A program made the position numbers and the translations under genes. The notes under the pieces are model-generated. The model searched no databases and had not been told where the DNA came from. It saw nothing but the letters and a program-made list of their open reading frames with translations. Shown piece after piece: positions 57,407 through 64,000 of a DNA stretch of 64,000 nucleotides. Within the stretch, counting starts at the first letter, position 1. Every line of letters begins with the position of its first letter. The DNA is taken from contig NZ_JACSIT010000100.1 in assembly GCF_014349155.1 (NCBI RefSeq), forward strand, positions 1-64,000. Reading direction: 5' to 3'. Source of the DNA: Neolewinella lacunae (lineage in GTDB: Bacteria; Bacteroidota; Bacteroidia; Chitinophagales; Saprospiraceae).

Positions 57407-57488
57407 GACTTGCTGGGCGCGGCCGCAGGTGCCAGGGCCCTTGGAAAGCGCAAGGGACGCTAAGGCCTGGTGCGCCAACCAGCAAGTC
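57407..57488 (-). repeat. 82-bp element with 10-bp terminal inverted repeats enclosing a 17-mer core
   Basis: GACTTGCTGG (57407-57416) and CCAGCAAGTC (57479-57488) are perfect complements. Inside is the minus-strand core GCACCTGCGGCCGCGCC (57416-57432). Further right, CCATAGCTATGG (57543-57554) is a perfect 12-bp palindrome. No gene is seen from 57387 to 57631. Confidence 0.65.
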
Positions 57489-57631
57489 CTGTTACACCCA
57501 AGTCTAGCCAGCGCGGCGCTGAACGGCCCGATCGAAATCCGCCCATAGCTATGGCTATGAACGACTTCCGCCCGCTTGTTCAGCACCACGCTGAGGTCGA
57601 CTGAATGTAACGATACTTACTGGTTGGCCCA

Positions 57632-58018
57632 CTAGCCTACCGCCGCAATACAACTGATCTCCACGTTGACGTACTTGGGCAGGTTGGCGACTTCCACCAA
57701 TTCACGGGCGGGGGCGGTATCCTCGGCAAAATAGGTACTGTACACGGCGTTGATGCGCCCGAAATTTTCGATGTCGCTCACGAAGACGCTGCACTTCAGA
57801 ACGTTGGCGTAGTCGGTACCAGCCGCCTGGAGGATGGCCCCCAGATTATCCAGCACCAGCCGCGTTTCCGTTTCGATGTCGCCGGTCCGGAGCTCGCCCG
57901 TGGCGGGGTCGAGGGCGATCTGCCCACTGACGTACAATACGCCGTTGTGCAGAATTGCCTGGTTGTAAGGGCCAACGGGGGCTGGCGCGTGGGGAGTGTT
58001 GATAATGGTGCGAGACAT
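57632..58018 (-). CDS. ridA: RidA-family enamine/imine deaminase
   Basis: A 128-residue trimeric protein that hydrolyses reactive enamine/imine intermediates released by PLP enzymes. The family blocks are complete: PVGPYNQAILHNGVLYVSGQIALDP, ETRLVLDNLGAILQAAGTDYANVLKCSVFV and the C-terminal APARELVEVANLPKYVNVEISCIA, with the Arg that binds substrate carboxylate and a Glu at the active site. Single gene on the minus strand; the 234 bp upstream contain no recognised element. Confidence 0.95.
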   Translation of the reverse strand: MSRTIINTPHAPAPVGPYNQAILHNGVLYVSGQIALDPATGELRTGDIETETRLVLDNLGAILQAAGTDYANVLKCSVFVSDIENFGRINAVYSTYFAEDTAPARELVEVANLPKYVNVEISCIAAVG

Positions 58019-58252
58019 GGCTTCGGTTTGGCGGGGTGGGTAACTCCCCGGGGAAATGCCGAAGGTAATGGCGCGGGCAGGAAAGTTCCAACTGCGGCAC
58101 GCAAAGGTTTGCCCGCCGGACGTCCACTTTACTCCCCGAGGCCCGGACGCCCGGCAAAAGTCCGTTAACCAGCACCAAACAGCAGTAGCCCACTGGGTGT
58201 ACCAATGGGCTACTGAGAAGCACTAGCCTGTAAAGCGGGGTAGAGGACGAAA

Positions 58253-58477
58253 CTACTCGTTGTCGTCGTCTTCGGTTTCTACTTCGGCCTGCTCGGGGGC
58301 TTTCACCAGCATATTGCCGTTGTAGAACATATTGCCTTCCGCATCAAAGTAAGCGCGGTGGGGAACGTGGTGTTCACCGGTCGTTTGGCAAACGGTCAGG
58401 GTAGGAGCCGTTGCTTTGTAGTGGGTGCGACGCTTGCGCTTGCGTTGCTTCGAGATCCGCGACTTGGGATGTGCCAT
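58253..58477 (-). CDS. rpmF: 50S ribosomal protein L32
   Basis: A 74-residue ribosomal protein. The N-terminus AHPKSRISKQRKRKRRTHYKA is classic L32; the middle (APTLTVCQTTGEHHVPHRAY) keeps one Cys but not the paired zinc-ribbon cysteines, so it is a zinc-independent form. An acidic tail (EQAEVETEDDDNE) extends it beyond usual length. It lies 21 bp downstream of the DUF177 gene, the normal arrangement. Confidence 0.94.
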   Translation of the reverse strand: MAHPKSRISKQRKRKRRTHYKATAPTLTVCQTTGEHHVPHRAYFDAEGNMFYNGNMLVKAPEQAEVETEDDDNE

Positions 58478-58498
58478 GGCTGGTAACTTTTTTTGCTT

Positions 58499-59053
58499 TT
58501 ATTTAATGTCTTTGAGTACGTCCCAGGGGCCGGGTTTTTCGTCATCATCCTCCCCCGGATCTTCGTCCGTCGGAGCATAATCCACCCAGGCGTCGATGCG
58601 GTTGAGCATCTCTTCATCGCAGGGGTAAGGCGGCTCCCCGGCCTGACAATCAAAAGTGCGAATCATGGGCAATGCCAGAACCACAATTTCGTAGGCGTAG
58701 GGCGCAACGTTGAAAAGGCTGGTGTCCGGATCAAGCAGAATGAGGTCTTCTTCGTCGCCTGCATCTTTGGTTTCGGTGGTGAATTTTGCGACTAAGCGGG
58801 CGTGGCCATCAATCGGAAAATCTACTGCCGCCAAACAGCGGTCACATTCGGTAGCTACGGTGCCGGAAAAGTCAAATTCCAGTACCATATCCCGCGTACG
58901 GCGGTCGACGGTGAGCGTAAGCTGTACCGCGGCCCGCTGAATGGGGGAAGCTTCAAAGGTGGCGAAAAAGTCGTCATCTACCGTGAGCTCATACGTGTAC
59001 ATCCCCGGACCAAGCCCGCGAAGGGGTAAGATGAATGGCGATTGTGCTGACAT
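58499..59053 (-). CDS. DUF177 (YceD-like) protein
   Basis: A 184-residue protein linked with large-subunit rRNA accumulation in other organisms. It contains the DUF177 core with a CDRC pair (VATECDRCLAAVDFPIDG, near 88-105) and the acidic C-terminal half (EEMLNRIDAWVDYAPTDEDPG). It is encoded directly before rpmF, the conserved pairing that supports the assignment. plsX and fabH, often next in other bacteria, are not present. Confidence 0.9.
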   Translation of the reverse strand: MSAQSPFILPLRGLGPGMYTYELTVDDDFFATFEASPIQRAAVQLTLTVDRRTRDMVLEFDFSGTVATECDRCLAAVDFPIDGHARLVAKFTTETKDAGDEEDLILLDPDTSLFNVAPYAYEIVVLALPMIRTFDCQAGEPPYPCDEEMLNRIDAWVDYAPTDEDPGEDDDEKPGPWDVLKDIK

Positions 59054-59115
59054 GATTTCACGTGTTTATCCGGCAATGGGCCCGTTGGCACCGGAGGGAC
59101 GTTTCAAAGTGGGCG

Positions 59116-59146
59116 CAAAGATAATCCGCGCGCCGCGTTTATCCAA
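59116..59146 (-). promoter_or_regulatory. TTG-N20-TATCTTTG promoter of the DUF177-rpmF operon
   Basis: On the minus strand: TTG at 59146-59144, 20 bp, then an exact TAnnTTTG at 59123-59116, 62 bp before the start codon. This is the best-formed Bacteroidota promoter in the window. Confidence 0.6.
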
Positions 59147-59226
59147 GGATTTGTGCTGCTTCGATTGACTTTTCCTCTTCCCCCGGTGCTTTATCCCGCA
59201 CCCGTAAGGCAGAGAACGGGGCCGGC

Positions 59227-59727
59227 CTACTTGATCATGGAAAGAAAGGTGGAAAAAAACCAGTTGCTGTCTACCTTAACCAGGGCATCGAGGGCGGAGT
59301 CGGCCTTATGGCTGTAGAGCTTGAGGTCTTTGACGACGCTGCGGAATTCTTCCGCTTCCGGGTCCCTGCCTTCTACGCCCGTTAGTTCGTCGAGCAGCCG
59401 TAGCATCGGCTCCAACTCCCGCTTCTTGCGGGCAATGACGATGCTCTTGACGACTTTCGACATGTCTTTTTCCGCCACGAAGAACTCTTTGCGTTCGCCG
59501 GGAATGAGTTTTTTGTGGGCCAGGCCCCAGTCTACCAGCATACGCATGTTGGTATTGACGTTGCCGCGGCTGATGACGAGTTCTTCCATCACTTCGTCCG
59601 AACTCTTCGGTTCATTGGACACCAGCAGCAAGGCATGGATCTGCGCCATGGTACGCGTAACGCCCCAACTGCTGCCCAGGGCGCCCCAGGCTTCGATGAA
59701 TTTTTCCTTACCTTCTGCTAGTTCCAT
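59227..59727 (-). CDS. GbsR/MarR-type transcriptional regulator
   Basis: A 166-residue DNA-binding regulator. Winged-helix blocks AQIHALLLVSNEPKSSDEVMEELVISRGNVNTNMRMLVDWGLAHKKLIPGERKEFFVAEKDM match the GbsR group of MarR-like repressors; GbsR itself controls glycine-betaine synthesis. A helical C-terminal part (DLKLYSHKADSALDALVKV) would mediate dimerisation. Its targets here are unknown. ATG 59727 is preferred; 59742 is an alternative. It lies downstream of the groESL operon on the same strand but behind a terminator. Confidence 0.88.
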   Translation of the reverse strand: MELAEGKEKFIEAWGALGSSWGVTRTMAQIHALLLVSNEPKSSDEVMEELVISRGNVNTNMRMLVDWGLAHKKLIPGERKEFFVAEKDMSKVVKSIVIARKKRELEPMLRLLDELTGVEGRDPEAEEFRSVVKDLKLYSHKADSALDALVKVDSNWFFSTFLSMIK

Positions 59728-59909
59728 GCCTTCAAGGTACACTTTCGTTCGTGGGAGAAAAGGTGGGAGTGAGTGCTTGGTTCATTTGCTTTGCCGGATG
59801 GATTTTCCGCCTGGGGGGGCACGCCGGGGTGTAGCCGGCTTTTTGCCCCGGTGAGGGCTCCCAAGGTACAGCTTTTCGTACGGGCGAGGACAAAGCCGGT
59901 TCCAAAAAG

Positions 59910-59941
59910 AAACCCGGCCAGCCGTGGGCTGGACCGGGTTT
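59910..59941 (-). terminator. Intrinsic terminator of groESL
   Basis: AAACCCGGCCAGCC pairs with GGCTGGACCGGGTTT (one bulged A, GTG loop). On the minus strand it is followed by TTTCTTTTTGG, 27 bp after the groEL stop. Confidence 0.9.
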
Positions 59942-59967
59942 ACTCGTTTTGTTTGCGCGGAGGCTGA

Positions 59968-61653
<1,686 letters not shown>

Positions 61654-61694
61654 TTAAGCCTGAGGCAGGGCTGCCGCCATTTTGGCGGGCTGCC

Positions 61695-61961
61695 CTAGTC
61701 GACGATTACGAGGATGTCGTCTTCGCGCATGATCAGGTAATCCTGCCCGTTGAGGGTGACTTCCTGACCCGCGTACTTGCCGTAGAGGACGATATCGCCC
61801 TTGGCAACGGTCATCAGGTTACCGTCTTTGCCCGGACCTACGGCTATTACTTCGCCACGCTGGGGCTTCTCCTTAACGGTATCGGGGATAATGATGCCTC
61901 CGCTGGTTTTTTCTTCGGCGGGAGCGGGTTTTACCACTACGCGATCGTTGATCGGCTTCAT
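61695..61961 (-). CDS. groS: Co-chaperonin GroES (Hsp10)
   Basis: An 88-residue co-chaperonin forming the heptameric lid of Gro[21 protein letters not shown], the mobile loop [26 protein letters not shown], and the C-terminal [23 protein letters not shown] match the family end to end. First gene of groES-groEL. Confidence 0.97.
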   Translation of the reverse strand: MKPINDRVVVKPAPAEEKTSGGIIIPDTVKEKPQRGEVIAVGPGKDGNLMTVAKGDIVLYGKYAGQEVTLNGQDYLIMREDDILVIVD

Positions 61962-62271
61962 GTATGGATGGTTTAGTTAACTAAAATGTTGCGGTTAAGA
62001 TGGCTCAAAAGCCCGGTGAGTGGGGCCGTGTGCCGCCCTCACCATGGCCCGGTTGCATACGACGTGCCAAAGTCGGGTGCTTTGCCAAAGTGGCAGATGA
62101 AGTGGATGACTTACCGCTTTTGGCGGTCAATTTGTGGCGCAGCATTGTATGTTGGGCGCGTCCGCAGGTGCAAGGAAAGGGATGAAGGAGCCAGGTCCGG
62201 GGCCGTCCTCCGCTCCCCAAAGACTTGCCCGGCACCTGCGGCCGCGCCCCTTACACCACCAGTTCCCTGCA
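61962..62271. other. 310-bp gap between groES and the mannosyltransferase-like gene
   Basis: Contains the palindrome above, a variant 17-mer on the minus strand (62155-62171, one T change) and a perfect plus-strand core at 62232-62248, two opposed copies 60 bp apart just after the end of the membrane enzyme gene. No gene seen. Confidence 0.6.
61973..61984. promoter_or_regulatory. 12-bp perfect palindrome before groES
   Basis: TTAGTTAACTAA lies 11 bp upstream of the groES start codon. No CIRCE element was found, so this could be an operator or simply the leader. Confidence 0.35.
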
Positions 62272-63735
62272 TCAGGGCAGCTCGTAGACGTACCACCAGC
62301 GCATACCGTCCAGCCAGCCGCCAAAATTGAACGGCTCCGCCCAGGCGGGGCGGGTACTGAAAACGAGTTTGGCCCCGGGCGGTGGGTTGGGACTGCGCGT
62401 TTGCTCCGAATAGAGGCAGGTGGCCGTCGGGCACTCGCCCGGCCACTCCGCACGGTCCTGGTTGACAATGGTCACGCCCTGCGGACGCCGGTAAAAGTCG
62501 ATGAGCAGATTGGAATACGTGTAAATGTGCTTGCCATCCGCCAGCAGCGTAAGCGGTTCGTTGTAATGGTAGTACACGTAGCGCTGGGCCAAGACCTCCA
62601 CAATCATCGGCCGAACGGCCACGGAGGCCAGCAAAAGCAGATTGAGGACCCACAAAAAAGTAGTCGCATGCCGCCGCCAGGATCGTTGGAAAGCAGCCTC
62701 CCCCCAGCGGGCGTGGAGGTCGCGTGCCAGCGCCACGATGGCCACGGGCAGGAATGGCAGCATGGGGAAGAGAAAGCGGATGTCTTTGCGCGCCAGCAAA
62801 CAGTGCACGACGAAGAAAACGACGAATGCCCAGGTGAGCGGGTCGCGGCGGTAGCGGTAGCAAAACCAGCCGATGGCGGCCAGGTACACCAGGCTCAGGG
62901 GCGGCACCCCACGCTCGAAAATGGATTCAAAGTAGCCCCACCAGGGCTGGGTGCCGAAGGTGGCGGCTTTCCCTTCCACCAGGTTTACGCGCAGGTAATT
63001 CCAGGGAGCGTTGACCCATTCGCCGTACAGCCAGTAATCGGCTACGGTACCCAACGCTACCACCACCAAGCCACCCGCAACGGTGGCAAGCAACCGCCGG
63101 GGAGACTCCCGGCCTACGAAAATCAGCCAGGCCCCCAGGCCTACGCAGGCCAGCGCCATCTGGTAGCGCAGCACAAAACTGCACCCGAACAAGAGGCCCG
63201 CCGCAAATACCTTCCAGAGGCCCGCTGCTTCCGCAGGCCGGGGCGTCAGTGTATAGGCCCCCCGAATGGGCAGGGGATACAGGAGAAATCCAAAAGCGAA
63301 GGCCATTCCGCTCCAGTTTTCACTCGCAAAACGAATTCCACTGTATACATTGACCCAGCTGAAGAGCAGCAACAGGGCCAGCCAGCGCAGCCAACGGGCG
63401 TCAGCAAACGCAGGGGCGTAGTTCCGGTATACCCGCACGGCGAGGTACAAAAACAAGCCCGCCGAAAGCAAACGCAAGACCAGCGCCACCAGAAAAGGAT
63501 CCGCCAGGCCAACGGCACCCAGGGCACGCAAGACGACGAAAACCAGGAAAGGCTGGGTGCCGGGGCGCATCTGAGCAGCATATTCCCAGGCCAGGTTTTC
63601 GGCCGGTGTATTGCCCAGCCGGTAATTGGCAAATTCGAGCAGCTGGAAATGCTCGTCGCCCTGATGAAAACCTACGGAATTCCAGCAGGCAACGGCCAGC
63701 ACCGAGGCGGCAAGCAAAAGGTATTTTTTGGGCAT
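62272..63735 (-). CDS. GT22-type (mannosyltransferase-like) membrane glycosyltransferase
   Basis: A 487-residue protein with about 9-10 hydrophobic segments. An N-terminal loop carries HQGDEHFQLLEFANYRLG, matching the HPDEHFQ-type motif of family 22 glycosyltransferases, followed by WEYAAQMRPGTQPFL in the next loop. These enzymes move sugars from polyprenyl-phosphate donors on the outer face of the membrane. The acceptor is unknown. ATG 63735 gives a first membrane segment at the very N-terminus (KKYLLLAASVLAVACWNSV). The C-terminal 120 residues are soluble and periplasmic. Confidence 0.8.
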   Translation of the reverse strand: MPKKYLLLAASVLAVACWNSVGFHQGDEHFQLLEFANYRLGNTPAENLAWEYAAQMRPGTQPFLVFVVLRALGAVGLADPFLVALVLRLLSAGLFLYLAVRVYRNYAPAFADARWLRWLALLLLFSWVNVYSGIRFASENWSGMAFAFGFLLYPLPIRGAYTLTPRPAEAAGLWKVFAAGLLFGCSFVLRYQMALACVGLGAWLIFVGRESPRRLLATVAGGLVVVALGTVADYWLYGEWVNAPWNYLRVNLVEGKAATFGTQPWWGYFESIFERGVPPLSLVYLAAIGWFCYRYRRDPLTWAFVVFFVVHCLLARKDIRFLFPMLPFLPVAIVALARDLHARWGEAAFQRSWRRHATTFLWVLNLLLLASVAVRPMIVEVLAQRYVYYHYNEPLTLLADGKHIYTYSNLLIDFYRRPQGVTIVNQDRAEWPGECPTATCLYSEQTRSPNPPPGAKLVFSTRPAWAEPFNFGGWLDGMRWWYVYELP

Positions 63736-63802
63736 GGGCGGGGAGGGCAGGAAGCGTGAACCCACCCGGCGGAGCAGGGTAGGCGGAGAAGAATCTTGAC
63801 TA

Positions 63803-63810
63803 CAAAGGTA
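63803..63810 (-). promoter_or_regulatory. Bacteroidota -7 element TACCTTTG (minus strand)
   Basis: An exact TAnnTTTG match 67 bp before the preferred start of the glycosyltransferase gene. Confidence 0.4.
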
Positions 63811-63947
63811 AAAAGAGGATGCGCTTGGCGGTGCCCGGCCGTGCTTTGTTGCGGGAGGTCCGGTTCTCCCGCGCGGTCTTCGTGGACAATTGCCCTTTTT
63901 TTAGCGCAGTTTTACGGCATTGGCCGGGAAGTGGGGGTAAGTAAAAA

Positions 63948-63978
63948 GCCCCCTTGCACTGCTGGAGTGCAAGGGGGC
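63948..63978 (-). terminator. Terminator of a gene beyond the window
   Basis: GCCCCCTTGCACT and AGTGCAAGGGGGC form a perfect 13-bp stem with a GCTGG loop; on the minus strand TTTTTAC follows. It should end a minus-strand transcript coming from beyond base 64000. Confidence 0.85.
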
Positions 63979-64000
63979 CAGGGTTGGCGCAGCGATAGCC

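Noticed and set aside
59055-59075. parS-like TTTCACGTG
   Set aside because: Only one half of the parS palindrome is present; the other arm does not match.
61962-62154. CIRCE heat-shock operator before groES
   Set aside because: No TTAGCACTC-N9-GAGTGCTAA match; only a shorter TTAGTTAACTAA palindrome.
62134-63759. 541-codon plus-strand frame
   Set aside because: It is antisense to the mannosyltransferase-like gene and has shadow-type composition without recognisable domains.
63948-64000. tRNA-like stem at the window end
   Set aside because: The 13-bp perfect stem with a 5-nt loop and adjacent T-run is a terminator; no cloverleaf can be drawn.

Overview
The window reads as chromosomal DNA of a GC-rich member of the Bacteroidota, most likely a Saprospiraceae/Lewinella-type organism. 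The signs are TonB-dependent receptors with carboxypeptidase-like N-domains, DUF4249, DUF5683, a type IX secretion sorting domain, GbsR, an ECF sigma/FecR pair, and TAnnTTTG promoter elements instead of clear Shine-Dalgarno sites. The genus is an inference. No rRNA, tRNA or CRISPR array was found.

Layout. 1-1900: a complete IS1182-type insertion sequence whose 18-bp terminal repeats coincide with the window start and base 1900; it appears to have landed inside a dispersed GC-rich repeat. 2015-9164: a three-gene operon that looks like an NTP-dependent conflict (defence/self-recognition) system: an effector-associated-domain/inactive-STAND protein, a MoxR-type AAA+ ATPase, and a 1,693-residue membrane protein ending in a degenerate caspase fold and a formylglycine-generating-enzyme/C-type-lectin-like module. 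This is the most unusual locus here. 9165-18495: repeat-rich DNA around a periplasmic TonB-domain protein, NDH-2, a DEDDh exonuclease, a SpoIIAA-like protein, and a fatty-acid oxidation pair whose thiolase has lost all three classical catalytic residues. 18496-27737: rnz, a STAS protein, clpC, infC, an alpha/beta hydrolase, a secreted M43 protease and mdh. 28050-33363: a less GC-rich cluster of an outer-membrane barrel, a vanadium-haloperoxidase-like lipoprotein and a FecA-like receptor. 33413-37880: small proteins, a TrpF-like paralogue, and a trpD-trpC-trpF operon interrupted by G-tract repeat arrays. 38046-49954: lipoprotein, barrel plus giant TPR protein, YceI, DUF5683, parB, a cation/proton antiporter and a class V aminotransferase. 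50022-57386: an alanine symporter and an ECF sigma/FecR/TonB-receptor/DUF4249 cell-surface signalling cluster. 57632-64000: ridA, rpmF, DUF177, GbsR, groES-groEL and a mannosyltransferase-like membrane enzyme.

The second striking property is between the genes. A composite repeat recurs: a C-tract/G-tract hairpin unit (one to four copies) followed by the 17-mer GCACCTGCGGCCGCGCC. The 17-mer or close variants occur about fifteen times, often 25-110 bp before start codons, and also inside the rnz and esterase reading frames. Other repeat families are a 37-bp tandem array, CTCCATG-rich repeats, and TTAGTG/CACTAA inverted repeats.
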